Source: Reichenbachiella carrageenanivorans (GTDB lineage: Bacteria > Bacteroidota > Bacteroidia > Cytophagales > Cyclobacteriaceae). From it: a DNA stretch of 64,000 nt. Both the position numbers and the translations under genes were made by a program. Under the pieces are notes generated by a model. The model ran no database searches. It had not been told where the DNA came from and saw only the letters and a list, made by a program, of their open reading frames with translations. The stretch spans positions 2,699,501-2,763,500 of the forward strand of contig NZ_CP106735.1 of assembly GCF_025639805.1 (NCBI RefSeq), read 5' to 3'. This document shows positions 48,589 through 57,755 of this stretch, in pieces; the stretch's first letter is position 1, and the number at the start of each line of letters is the position of its first letter.

Positions 48589-50229
48589 ATGGGTATTCTG
48601 GATTTAGGAGTTGTTTTTGTATTCGCCATATTGGTTTTTGCCTGTGGTATGAGTTTTTCCCGTTCGGGCAAAAGCGTAAAATCTTTTTTTGCTGCAGGTG
48701 GTGCTTTGCCGTGGTGGATGAGCGGGTTGTCTTTGTTTATGAGTTTTTTCTCCGCCGGCACATTCGTGGTGTGGGGTTCTATTGCTTATACGAGTGGGTG
48801 GGTGGCTGTGACTATCCAATGGACCATGTGTTTGGCCGGTGTGTTGGTCGCTGTATTTGTAGCGCCACGCTGGCAGCGTACAAAGGTGCTTACTGCTGCT
48901 TCCTACATCACGAAGCGTTTTGGTGAGCAGGTGCAAAAAGTCTATACTTACCTTTTTCTTCTTATCAGTATGTTTACTACAGGGGCGTTTTTGTATCCTG
49001 TGGCTAAGATCGTAGAGGTGTCTACAGGCCTTCCTATTTGGATTAGCATCATATTCCTTGGAGTATTGATATTGATATATACCGCTGTGGGTGGTCTGTG
49101 GGCAGTGATTGTCACGGATGTATTGCAGTTTGTTGTATTGTCGGCAGTAGTTATTATTATGGTGCCGCTCTCATTAGATCAAGTAGGTGGTTTGCAGGGT
49201 TTTATCGATGGCGTGCCAGATGGTTTTTTTGCCTTGGCAAGTGGCGAATACACCTGGGGTTTTTTGTTGGCCTTCGGTCTATACAATCTTTTCTTTATTG
49301 CGGGCAACTGGGCCTATGTACAACGCTACGTCAGTGTGTCGAGTCCTAAAGAAGCCAAAAAAGTTGGTTGGCTTTTTTCAGCGTTATACTTAGTCAGTCC
49401 CATCATATGGATGCTGCCACCCATGATATTTAGAGTGCTCAACCCAAGCCTAGATGGCCTAGCCGACGAAGGAGCCTATATGCTTATCAGCAAGGCCGTG
49501 ATGCCTGCTGGCATGCTAGGTCTCATGCTCGGTGGGATGGTTTTTGCCACGTCGAGTTCGGTCAATACCACACTCAATGTATCGGCGAGTGTGATTGTCA
49601 ATGATCTGTACAAGTTGTTTTTTCCTGAGGCCGACAACCCACGACTGGTATGGGTAGGGCGTGTGTCTACCGTGCTACTGGGGTTGGTCACTATAGTAGT
49701 GGCACTGCTGATTCCCTACATGGGGGGCATTGTCGAAGTGGTGATGGGTTTGGCAGCCATCACTGGCGGAGCTATGTTTTTGCCGCCTTTATGGTCTCTG
49801 TTTTCAAAAAGGATCAACGGCCGTTCCGCTTTGGTCGTCACCATGGTCTCGCTCTTGGTCAATACATTATTGAAATTCATCATGCCTTTGATACTAGATA
49901 TACAACTAGACCGAACGATGGAAATGGGCGTTGGGGTAGGCTTGCCGATCGCCCTCCTTTTGATCCATGAGATAGTAGCGCATTGGCTTGGAAAAACCAA
50001 TGAACCTAGCTTTCTGGATTTAGAAAGTGAAATTGAAGAAACAGAAATAATAGAAAAAGCAGGGGATAATCGATACGGCAAGCGAGTGATTGGAATTGGC
50101 ATTGCGGCTATAGGCTTATTGATCGTGTTGCTAAGCGCACAGGCGCATATAGCAATATTGTTGATCGGAGGCACAGGCTTTTGCGTGTTGGCCATAGGTA
50201 CCGCTATTGTAGTCAAAAATTTAGATTAA
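48589..50229 (+). CDS. sodium:solute symporter family protein
   Basis: Inner-membrane symporter of the SSS family, about 13-14 hydrophobic helices in 546 residues. Marks include MGILDLGVVFVFAILVFACG at the start, FFAAGGALPWWMSGLSLFMSFFSAGTFVVWGS near 30-60 and ATSSSVNTTLNVSASVIVNDLYK near 325. Members carry sugars, amino acids and other solutes with Na+. Under the LacI regulator and before an FAD oxidoreductase and GH2, it is likely to import a monosaccharide or a sugar-acid from the locus. It is 3 bases from the next gene, so the genes are one operon. Confidence 0.9.
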   Translation: MGILDLGVVFVFAILVFACGMSFSRSGKSVKSFFAAGGALPWWMSGLSLFMSFFSAGTFVVWGSIAYTSGWVAVTIQWTMCLAGVLVAVFVAPRWQRTKVLTAASYITKRFGEQVQKVYTYLFLLISMFTTGAFLYPVAKIVEVSTGLPIWISIIFLGVLILIYTAVGGLWAVIVTDVLQFVVLSAVVIIMVPLSLDQVGGLQGFIDGVPDGFFALASGEYTWGFLLAFGLYNLFFIAGNWAYVQRYVSVSSPKEAKKVGWLFSALYLVSPIIWMLPPMIFRVLNPSLDGLADEGAYMLISKAVMPAGMLGLMLGGMVFATSSSVNTTLNVSASVIVNDLYKLFFPEADNPRLVWVGRVSTVLLGLVTIVVALLIPYMGGIVEVVMGLAAITGGAMFLPPLWSLFSKRINGRSALVVTMVSLLVNTLLKFIMPLILDIQLDRTMEMGVGVGLPIALLLIHEIVAHWLGKTNEPSFLDLESEIEETEIIEKAGDNRYGKRVIGIGIAAIGLLIVLLSAQAHIAILLIGGTGFCVLAIGTAIVVKNLD

Positions 50230-50232
50230 GGG

Positions 50233-52509
50233 ATGATACAAAAGGGTTTTAATAAGGGAGTACGAGTTTCGCATGAAGAGCGGATAGAGACAGATTTGGT
50301 GATCATAGGTGGTGGTATTGCGGGCGTGTGTGCTGCCATTACTGCTGCCCGAAAAGGCACGAAGGTAGCCTTGGTGCAAGACCGACCAGTACTAGGGGGC
50401 AATGCCTCTTCGGAGGTAAGGTTGTGGATATTAGGTGCTACCTCGCACATGGGCAACAACAACCGCTGGTCTCGCGAAGGTGGCGTGATGGACGAGATAT
50501 TGGTGGAAAACATGTACAAAAACAAGGAAGGTAATGCGATTGTTTTCGATACCATTCTGTTAGACAAAGTGTACCTAGAGCCCAATATCCAACTCTTTCT
50601 CAATACAGCAGTTTACGAAGTTGCTAAAAAAGAGGAAAGAAAAATTCAATCCGTCCGTGCATTCAACCCACAAAACTCCACCCAATATTTGTTTGTCGCA
50701 CCTTTGTTTTGTGATGCTTCAGGCGATGGGATTGTCGCTTTTCAGGCCGGTGCTGCCTTTAGGATGGGTGCCGAAACAGAAGAAGAATTTGGTGAGTTGT
50801 TTACGCCAGACGAGTCTTATGGAGAGTTGTTGGGGCATTCTATGTACTTCTACAGCAAGAGTACAGACCAGCCTGTGAAGTATCGTCGGCCATCTTATGC
50901 CCTCAAAGACATCAAGGAAATCCCACGCTACAAGTTGATCAGCAAGACCGACATGGGCTGCCGTTTTTGGTGGTTTGAATATGGCGGACGTGCCGACACC
51001 ATTCACCAGACCGAAGAGATCAAATGGGAACTTTGGAAGGTGATCTACGGCGTGTGGGATTACATCAAAAACTCTGGTGAGTTTGAGGATGTGGATCACT
51101 TGACGCTAGAGTGGGTGGCCACCGTGCCCGGCAAGCGCGAGAGTCGCAGATTCGAAGGGCTGTACATGATCAAGCAGCAGGACGTGATCGAGCAACGAAA
51201 TTTTCCGGATGCAGTAGCTCATGGTGGATGGGCATTGGACTTGCATCCTTCAGACGGCATTTACAGCGACCAGTCCGGCTGTACCCAGTGGCACGCCAAG
51301 GGCGTGTATGAAATCCCCTATCGCAGTTTCGTTAGCAAGGATATCGACAATCTGTTTTTGGCTGGTCGCATCATCAGTGCCACGCATGTCGCATTTGGCT
51401 CTACCCGAGTGATGGCTACCTGTGGCAATGGAGGACAGGCCGTAGGCATGGCAGCAGCGCTTTGTATTCGCGAGGGCTTATTGCCAAAAGACATGCAAGA
51501 GGAACCACGCATGACGATGCTACAAAATGAACTAAACCTTGTAGGACAGTCCATCCCTCACGTACCGATTCGATCTGAACAAAATTTGATCAATGACGCC
51601 GTACTGAAAGCCTCTTCGGTATTGAAGCTGGGTCAAATGCCAGCAGGAGATACTTGGATCAATCTGGCTACTTCTCTGGCACAGTTGCTTCCGCTGTCTG
51701 TAGGTCAGGCTTATCACTTTCGTGTAAATGTAAAAGCAAAAGAAAAAACAACGCTGACAGTCCAATTGCGGATTTCCGAAAAGCCAGCCAACTATACACC
51801 CGAGATCATTTGGGAAGAATTGACTTTTGAATTGGCACCAGGCCAACAATCCTTGGAGATTGCCTTTAGCAAACCCTTAGAAAATTCACAATATGCTTTT
51901 CTAACCTTCCTATCCAACGAAAAAGTGGAGATGGAAGAAAGTGACCACCAGTACTCCGGAATTCTAACGGTATATAACGGTGAAAACAAAGCCGTGTCCA
52001 ATACCGGCAAGCAGTCTCCTCCAGATGGAATAGGCATAGACACCTTTGAATTTTGGACACCCAAAAGACGCCCAGAAGGCAAAAACCTAGCCCTTCAAAG
52101 CACTCCCGAAATTGTCTTTGATTCGAAAAATCTAGGCAATGGACTGACACGGCCTTGGCTCAAGCCGAATGCTTGGGTAGCAGAACTCAAGGATGAAAAA
52201 CCTAAGCTGCATATCGAATGGGAGCAAACGCAGAAGATTTCAGAGATACGTTTGTTTTGGGATACAGACTACGACCATGCGATGGAGTCTACCCTGATGG
52301 GTCACCCCGAGGAGGTCATGCCTTTTTGTGTACGCAATTATAAGATCACAACGCTAACAGGCGAAGTGCTAGCAGCTGTAGAAGACAACTATCAAACACT
52401 ACATGTGATCTCATTGGAGAAGAAAGTTAATACCAAAGGTATCGTGTTGGAAATGGAACATCCTTCGCAACATGTGCCTGCCGCTTTATTTGAAATAATA
52501 GTGAGATGA
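50233..52509 (+). CDS. FAD-dependent oxidoreductase with C-terminal beta domain
   Basis: A 758-residue flavoprotein of the FAD_oxidored group. The FAD-binding dinucleotide motif is at residue 19 (DLVIIGGGIAGVCAAITAAR), followed by LGGNASSEVR and, near 375, LFLAGRIISATHVAFGSTRVMATCGNGGQAVGMA. The last 250 residues are beta-rich; the end (about 645-758, LHIEWEQTQKISEIRLFW to PAALFEIIVR) looks like a discoidin-type jelly roll. No signal peptide is seen, so it is predicted cytoplasmic, which is odd for a protein with a glycan-binding-like domain. The gene overlaps the GH2 start by four bases (ATGA). The substrate is unknown. Confidence 0.8.
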   Translation: MIQKGFNKGVRVSHEERIETDLVIIGGGIAGVCAAITAARKGTKVALVQDRPVLGGNASSEVRLWILGATSHMGNNNRWSREGGVMDEILVENMYKNKEGNAIVFDTILLDKVYLEPNIQLFLNTAVYEVAKKEERKIQSVRAFNPQNSTQYLFVAPLFCDASGDGIVAFQAGAAFRMGAETEEEFGELFTPDESYGELLGHSMYFYSKSTDQPVKYRRPSYALKDIKEIPRYKLISKTDMGCRFWWFEYGGRADTIHQTEEIKWELWKVIYGVWDYIKNSGEFEDVDHLTLEWVATVPGKRESRRFEGLYMIKQQDVIEQRNFPDAVAHGGWALDLHPSDGIYSDQSGCTQWHAKGVYEIPYRSFVSKDIDNLFLAGRIISATHVAFGSTRVMATCGNGGQAVGMAAALCIREGLLPKDMQEEPRMTMLQNELNLVGQSIPHVPIRSEQNLINDAVLKASSVLKLGQMPAGDTWINLATSLAQLLPLSVGQAYHFRVNVKAKEKTTLTVQLRISEKPANYTPEIIWEELTFELAPGQQSLEIAFSKPLENSQYAFLTFLSNEKVEMEESDHQYSGILTVYNGENKAVSNTGKQSPPDGIGIDTFEFWTPKRRPEGKNLALQSTPEIVFDSKNLGNGLTRPWLKPNAWVAELKDEKPKLHIEWEQTQKISEIRLFWDTDYDHAMESTLMGHPEEVMPFCVRNYKITTLTGEVLAAVEDNYQTLHVISLEKKVNTKGIVLEMEHPSQHVPAALFEIIVR

Positions 52510-54251
52510 AAAAAATACACTTCATACCCTACTTGCTGTTAGGCATTTTCTTGGCTAGTTGCCAAGAAAGCAAAGAGCCAAAGGAGCAATCACTCAATGG
52601 TACTTGGCAGTTTGTAGCTGCCCATTCGCTCAGCGAGGAGGAGGTCTTGTCTGGAGGAGTGCACTGGGATACGCTCGCCGTACCAGGCAACTGGGATACC
52701 CGAGAGCGCTACACCTCCTATGTAGGCAAAGGGTACTATCAACGAACATTTGAGATATCAAAAAAGTGGTCAGAAAAACAAATCCGCCTGCGTTTTGGAG
52801 CCGTGTATCAGCAGGCTAAAGTGTGGCTCAACGGCCAGCTGCTAGGCCAGCACGTGGGTGGCTACACACCTTTCGAGTTCAACATTACGGATCAGGTCAA
52901 CTGGAATCAACCCAATACGCTTACCGTCATGGCGGACAATAGCTATCAGCGGGGTGCTTGGCTGGCTTGGGGAGGCATCAGCCGCCGTGTGACTTTGCAC
53001 GCAGATGCACCGCGCCGCATGGTGTACCAGCATATCAGTGCGATACCAGATTTCGAAAACGAAAAAATCCGCTTTGCCATCAGCTATCAAATTGAAAACA
53101 ATAGTACTGAAGACACTCAGGTGCAAATACAACCCCGTATTTCATCAGGAACACAACCTGATCCTGTGAAGGTGACTGTTTTGGCGGGACAATCGGCACA
53201 AGCCAGTGTGCAGTGGGAGACTGGATTGTTGAATTACCAATTATGGGATTTGGACGACCCCACACTTTACGAACTGACCAGTGAATTAACTGTAGCAGGC
53301 CAACTGGAAGATGTGATCTCTCATCGATTTGGTATCCGCCGAATTGAGGCACGGGGCGAGCAGCTTTTGCTCAACAACCGCCCCCTTCGTGCCAACGGAC
53401 TCAATCGGGTACACGATCATCCTGCCTACGGCAACACCGAGCCAGATCATTTGGTCGAGTCGGATATGTCGGATATCATGGCCTTGGGTGGGCGTTTTTC
53501 ACGACTGATGCATGCGCCCCTGTCAGAAAATCTACTCGACTTATGCGATAGCTTGGGCTTTCTGCTGATCGAAGAAATCCCCGTCTGGGGCAACGACGAT
53601 CCGCAATCCTTTGCCAGCAATCCTCAGACACAGCAATGGCTTAGGGAGTTGATCCAGCGGGACTACAACCACCCGTCGGTGGTGGGTTGGAGCGTGGGCA
53701 ATGAGTTGCGGGATTCGATTCCCGACTGGGGGCACAAGACCCTCACACCTGATCAACTAGCCTATGTCAACTCCATGCTGGCCTACGTGGGTACGCTCGA
53801 TAGCACCCGACTCAAAACTTACGTGTCCCTGACCGCCTATGGCAGTCACACAACCATGGGAAATGAGCCCTACGAACTATTGGATTTGATTTGCATCAAT
53901 AGCTATGGAGATGCTCAAAAGGCCGTGAGGCAGACGCATGAGCATTTTCCGGGAAAGCCAATTTTCATGTCCGAAATTGGTCGGACACAAATTGGCACTG
54001 CTCCCGATGGGGCGCTGAGTGAGGCACTTATTACGGATTTAGAAGCGCTAAAGGAGCTGCCCTATCTGGTCGGCGTATCCATCTGGAGCTACAACGATTA
54101 TCGCAGCCGTTACCCTGGTACACCTGCATCAGGCTTTCGCGAATGGGGAGTAGTGGATGAAAGAAGAAATAAAAAGAAGGCATACAGACAACTGAAAGAA
54201 GTTTACGGAAAGTGGAATAAGAATAAAAAATATAGTGATGAAATTAAATAG
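52506..54251 (+). CDS. GH2 family lipoprotein glycosidase
   Basis: Second GH2 enzyme, 581 residues, lipoprotein (IFLASC, Cys about 19). Sugar-binding domain (about 25-180), Ig-like domain (190-280), then a TIM barrel to the C-terminus, with acid/base SVGNELRD (Glu about 400) and nucleophile MSEIGRT (Glu about 490). It lacks the extra C-terminal beta domains of the larger GH2 at 21998, so it is a short GH2, similar in plan to beta-glucuronidases or compact beta-galactosidases. The four-base overlap with the FAD gene shows tight coupling. Activity on galactose residues is inferred from context. Confidence 0.87.
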   Translation: MKKIHFIPYLLLGIFLASCQESKEPKEQSLNGTWQFVAAHSLSEEEVLSGGVHWDTLAVPGNWDTRERYTSYVGKGYYQRTFEISKKWSEKQIRLRFGAVYQQAKVWLNGQLLGQHVGGYTPFEFNITDQVNWNQPNTLTVMADNSYQRGAWLAWGGISRRVTLHADAPRRMVYQHISAIPDFENEKIRFAISYQIENNSTEDTQVQIQPRISSGTQPDPVKVTVLAGQSAQASVQWETGLLNYQLWDLDDPTLYELTSELTVAGQLEDVISHRFGIRRIEARGEQLLLNNRPLRANGLNRVHDHPAYGNTEPDHLVESDMSDIMALGGRFSRLMHAPLSENLLDLCDSLGFLLIEEIPVWGNDDPQSFASNPQTQQWLRELIQRDYNHPSVVGWSVGNELRDSIPDWGHKTLTPDQLAYVNSMLAYVGTLDSTRLKTYVSLTAYGSHTTMGNEPYELLDLICINSYGDAQKAVRQTHEHFPGKPIFMSEIGRTQIGTAPDGALSEALITDLEALKELPYLVGVSIWSYNDYRSRYPGTPASGFREWGVVDERRNKKKAYRQLKEVYGKWNKNKKYSDEIK

Positions 54252-55587
54252 ATTGAAAACGATTTTTTTGGGAGCCTCGGTCTTGTTGATGGCCGTTCAA
54301 TGTGAGAATGAATCAGAGACTCCAACGCCAGAACAGGAGCAAGAAGAACAAAAGCAAGAGGAGACCGAAACGGAAACATCCGAGGGGAGATCTCAGACAT
54401 GCGATGACTCGATTTACAAACAGGCGACTGATGAGGCGCAAAAAACGATGGACTTGACTGGATGGGAAGTGGTGTGGGAAGATGATTTTGACTACCCTGA
54501 TGCGCAGTTGGATGACAACTGGGAATCCCAGAATGGGGCAAGTGGAGGAGAAGTACTTTCAAGCCGATGGAGAGAAAATGCCGTGGTCAAGGACGGCGTA
54601 CTAGAGCTGCTGGCCAAGAAAGAATCTCGCGGTGGGCAAGATTGGACTGCTGGCAATATATGGACACGCGACCTGTTTGGGTATGGCTATTTCGAATGCA
54701 AATACAAATATGCAGGAGCCAAGGGTACCAACAATTCTTTTTGGTTGTACCCCCGGTATAGCCCCTCGTCACAGGTCAACTGTGAGTTGGATGTCAATGA
54801 AGGACATTTTCCAAATGAAATCAATACCAACCGACACCATTGGTTGAATGGTACAACTGAAAACGCCCAATTGCCATACACAGAAGGAATACAGCCTTAC
54901 TATGGGCATTCCTTGGAGCAGACCGTTACCACCACTAAAATTCGTTTTTCTTCCAATAATGCCTCCCACTTTCATATTCGAGAGTTTAGGATATACGAAG
55001 CCAATGAAGATTGCTACCCAGCCAATGTGTTGTCTTCTTCTGCCGACACAGAACTGACCGGTTTGAATAATTTGGCCAAAGACCCTGAAGTTAGCATCAC
55101 TGCAAGTGGAGTGTATCGGGACGAGTTTAAAGTATCGCAAGTAGCAGATGGTAGTGTGAGCACTAGCTGGGTGTCTCAAGCCACTGGGAAAAAATGGTTG
55201 GAATTTTCATGGCCTGAGGCCCAGGAGGTTGGTCATGTCCAGTTTGTCAACGGTTGGCAAAGTGGCAGCGAATGGCTGGCTTTGATTTCTGATTATAAAA
55301 TCGAGGCCTGGGTAGATGATGCTTGGGTGACTTTGGTCGATTTTGATGTGGTCGATACGCATAATTATGCAGAAGAATACCATGTCTATGGAATGGATTG
55401 GAATGAAGACAAGATTGACTTTTATTTTGATAATCAGCTTATCCGAACGATCGACAACACCCAATGCAACAATGAACTCAATATATATTTGAGTCTGGCC
55501 ATTCTCGAATACGCAGGAGAAGTCACAGATGCCATAGATGGTACCAGTATGAAAGTCGATTGGGTCAAGTACTATCAAAAGAAATAA
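54238..55587 (+). CDS. GH16 lipoprotein interrupted by a discoidin-like segment
   Basis: A 449-residue lipoprotein from ATG 54238 (the frame opens at a GTG at 54235); lipobox near LLMAVQC, then a Glu/Thr/Gln-rich linker to about residue 55. The GH16 core starts near 75 (GWEVVWEDDFDY) with the catalytic ELDVNEG (Glu183, Asp185, Glu188). It is broken near residue 232 by about 140 residues that resemble discoidin/CBM32 strands (IREFRIYEA, then VSQVADGSVSTSWVS and YKIEAWVDD). The GH16 fold resumes with YHVYGMDWNEDKIDFYFDN and ends KVDWVKYYQKK. The gene overlaps the GH2 by 14 bases. The target polysaccharide is unknown. Confidence 0.87.
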   Translation: MKLNRLKTIFLGASVLLMAVQCENESETPTPEQEQEEQKQEETETETSEGRSQTCDDSIYKQATDEAQKTMDLTGWEVVWEDDFDYPDAQLDDNWESQNGASGGEVLSSRWRENAVVKDGVLELLAKKESRGGQDWTAGNIWTRDLFGYGYFECKYKYAGAKGTNNSFWLYPRYSPSSQVNCELDVNEGHFPNEINTNRHHWLNGTTENAQLPYTEGIQPYYGHSLEQTVTTTKIRFSSNNASHFHIREFRIYEANEDCYPANVLSSSADTELTGLNNLAKDPEVSITASGVYRDEFKVSQVADGSVSTSWVSQATGKKWLEFSWPEAQEVGHVQFVNGWQSGSEWLALISDYKIEAWVDDAWVTLVDFDVVDTHNYAEEYHVYGMDWNEDKIDFYFDNQLIRTIDNTQCNNELNIYLSLAILEYAGEVTDAIDGTSMKVDWVKYYQKK

Positions 55588-55595
55588 ACACGAAT

Positions 55596-56888
55596 ATGAA
55601 AAGCTATAAAAACCCATTAAGGTGCGGGAATGGTTTGGTTGCCTTGGGGATGTGTCTATTGTTCGCTTGCCAGCCCCCAAAAAAGGAAGGCGCTCCATTA
55701 GAAAATGACACGACGGGCTTTCCCTGGGATATCCCGCAGACCCGCCCGGATCGACCGCTCAGTGAAGCTATGGATCGACTCTATAGTGACTATCGGACGC
55801 CACGTCCAGAGGACAACGAGCTCTACTCCAGTTTTGCCTATACACCACTAGAGGGGTTCGATTATCACGATGGAGATGGCACCGTTTCCCGAAGAGACCC
55901 TTCTAAGGTGATTTTTGAAAATGGCCAATACTACGTGTGGTATACCAAGCGTGATACTCAAACGCCACCTGTTGGTTGGGGCAATGCCGACCAGTCTACC
56001 GAGGTGATCCCGTCTACCGATTGGGATTTGGCAGAGATATGGTATGCCACCAGCAAGGATGGTTTTCGTTGGGAGGAGCGAGGAGTAGCTGTATCGCGGC
56101 CTGACAAACCAGCCGTGGGTTGGCGGTCTGTTTCCACACCTGATGTTTTGAAATTCGGAGGTAAATATTACTTGTACTATCAGGGTTTTATGGAAGCCAG
56201 TGGCAAAAAAGGAGACCATTGTCCTGTCACCGCTTCTTATGCAGACTCGCCCGATGGGCCATGGACACCTGTTGGTAAAATAGTGGTTGAAAATGGTGAG
56301 CCAGGTACGTGGGATCAATATTCCATTCATGATCCTTACCCACTGGTTTACAAAGGAAAAATATATTTGTATTATAAAGCCGCCTTTGGAGATCGTCCAG
56401 ATTACTTGGTGGCCAATGGGCTAGCCATAGCCGATAATCCCCTGGGGCCATTCGAAAAGCATCCGCTCAATCCAGTGCTCAACTCTAGTCATGAGACGGC
56501 CTATTTCCCCTTTGAGGAAGGCATCGCCACGCTCGTTACACGCAATGGCAACGAGAGCAACACCATCCAGTATGCGCCTGATGGGGTCAACTTCAAAATC
56601 GCTGCGGTATCGGCATTGCTGCCTTTGGCCGCTGGTCCGTATGTGCCCGATGCTTTCGATAGCCAGGCCAATGGCCGAGGGATCACTTGGGGGCTTTGTC
56701 ATTTTACGAACTACGGCAATGATTGGGGTAAAGATTATAGCGTGCTTGCACGTTTTGATTGTGATCTGAGTTTGGACTTGGATGACAAAAAATTGAAGCA
56801 AACACAAACCAAGCTGCGACCAGAGGTGTATTTTTCTAAAGAGCTTACGAAGGAGCAAAAAGTAGCAAGACAAAGCATACGCCCCTAA
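55596..56888 (+). CDS. GH117-like beta-propeller lipoprotein, divergent
   Basis: A 430-residue lipoprotein from ATG 55596 (lipobox MCLLFAC; the frame extends to 55560 but that overlaps the GH16 gene). It shares the GH117 pattern: VSRRDPSK (Asp), SIHDPY (Asp) and SSHETAYF (His-Glu), with propeller repeats such as GKYYLYYQGF and GKIYLYYKAAFG. It is otherwise far from the other two GH117 copies and longer. It may act on different anhydro- or plain L-galactose linkages, such as L-galactose-6-sulfate ends of porphyran; this is inference. It ends the plus-strand enzyme run, 60 bases before the convergent esterase gene. Confidence 0.72.
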   Translation: MKSYKNPLRCGNGLVALGMCLLFACQPPKKEGAPLENDTTGFPWDIPQTRPDRPLSEAMDRLYSDYRTPRPEDNELYSSFAYTPLEGFDYHDGDGTVSRRDPSKVIFENGQYYVWYTKRDTQTPPVGWGNADQSTEVIPSTDWDLAEIWYATSKDGFRWEERGVAVSRPDKPAVGWRSVSTPDVLKFGGKYYLYYQGFMEASGKKGDHCPVTASYADSPDGPWTPVGKIVVENGEPGTWDQYSIHDPYPLVYKGKIYLYYKAAFGDRPDYLVANGLAIADNPLGPFEKHPLNPVLNSSHETAYFPFEEGIATLVTRNGNESNTIQYAPDGVNFKIAAVSALLPLAAGPYVPDAFDSQANGRGITWGLCHFTNYGNDWGKDYSVLARFDCDLSLDLDDKKLKQTQTKLRPEVYFSKELTKEQKVARQSIRP

Positions 56889-56893
56889 AATAA

Positions 56894-56912
56894 CGCCTAC
56901 TTACGCTAGGCG
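56894..56912. terminator. small inverted repeat between convergent genes
   Basis: CGCCTA and TAGGCG with a seven-base loop lie between the GH117-like gene and the convergent esterase. There is no T run, so termination is doubtful. Confidence 0.25.
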
Positions 56913-56948
56913 GATCAGCTCGGTCAAGAGGCTATGATTCTTTTACAC

Positions 56949-57755
56949 CTAGCGTGTGGTTTTATCGAAAAATAGCAGCGTGTCTACCAGATGGGTTTGC
57001 CAGTATTCCCATTGGTGGCCGCCTTCGAATTCTTCGTAGATGTGCTTGATGTTGTGTTGGGTGAGCAGGGCAGACAGTTCGCGGTTGTGCTCGATGAGTA
57101 GATCATCGGCACCGCAGTCGAAGCGCAGCGGAGGGAGCGAGGCTTGGTTGTCCTTGAGGGTGAAAAATACAGATTCGTCCCTTTCTTCAGTTTGAAAATA
57201 GGCCGAAAGTGGTTCTTCTACGAATAGCGCCATCTGATTGAGCTCGGTAATGGAGCTGTGCCCCGAGATGCCGCGATAGCGGTTGGCATATTTGGCACCT
57301 ATCCGCAGCGCACCATAGCCGCCCATGGACAGTCCGCCGATGAAGCGTGGTGAGTCGGCCGAAGCTTCTGGAATGTTCTCAATAACGGCCGCAGGCACAT
57401 CTTCGGCAATCCACTTTTCGAAATCCAATCCCGAGTGTGGTAGGTAGCCAGAACCATCACCCCAGAGCCCATCGGAGGGCATCGCCAAGATCATGGGCTT
57501 GATTTTTTGCTCGTCGATCAGTCGTTGGGTGGTTTGGTGTGCACCACCCTTCATCGTCCATATCCAGGCACTGCCATACACGCCGTGTAGTAGCGTGACA
57601 ATCGGCAGGTCTTTGAGGTTTTCCCCTTTGGGTACGAATACGCAGAGGTCTCCACGTCCTTTGAGGTTGGGAGTCTTCACTGTGATGAAACGTAAGCCGT
57701 CCATTCCGAATTGCGGATCGGACAGCTCCGTGGTTTTGAATTTTGAATCAGCCAT
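56949..57755 (-). CDS. esterase of the S-formylglutathione hydrolase/EstD type
   Basis: Alpha/beta hydrolase of 268 residues without a signal peptide. Catalytic triad candidates: Ser in GGLSMGGYG (near 142), Asp in DCGADDLL (near 217) and His in EGGHQWEYW (near 245); oxyanion region LLHGVYGS near 56. It overlaps the dehydrogenase stop by one base (TAATG arrangement), so they form one operon. Next to an alcohol dehydrogenase and the P450 cluster, a role in formaldehyde removal (thioester hydrolysis) is likely, but a general carbohydrate esterase cannot be ruled out. Confidence 0.78.
   Translation of the reverse strand: MADSKFKTTELSDPQFGMDGLRFITVKTPNLKGRGDLCVFVPKGENLKDLPIVTLLHGVYGSAWIWTMKGGAHQTTQRLIDEQKIKPMILAMPSDGLWGDGSGYLPHSGLDFEKWIAEDVPAAVIENIPEASADSPRFIGGLSMGGYGALRIGAKYANRYRGISGHSSITELNQMALFVEEPLSAYFQTEERDESVFFTLKDNQASLPPLRFDCGADDLLIEHNRELSALLTQHNIKHIYEEFEGGHQWEYWQTHLVDTLLFFDKTTR

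Noticed and set aside
55560..55595. Earlier start for the GH117-like gene
   Set aside because: The extension overlaps the preceding GH16 gene and lies before the lipoprotein signal; ATG 55596 gives a normal signal.
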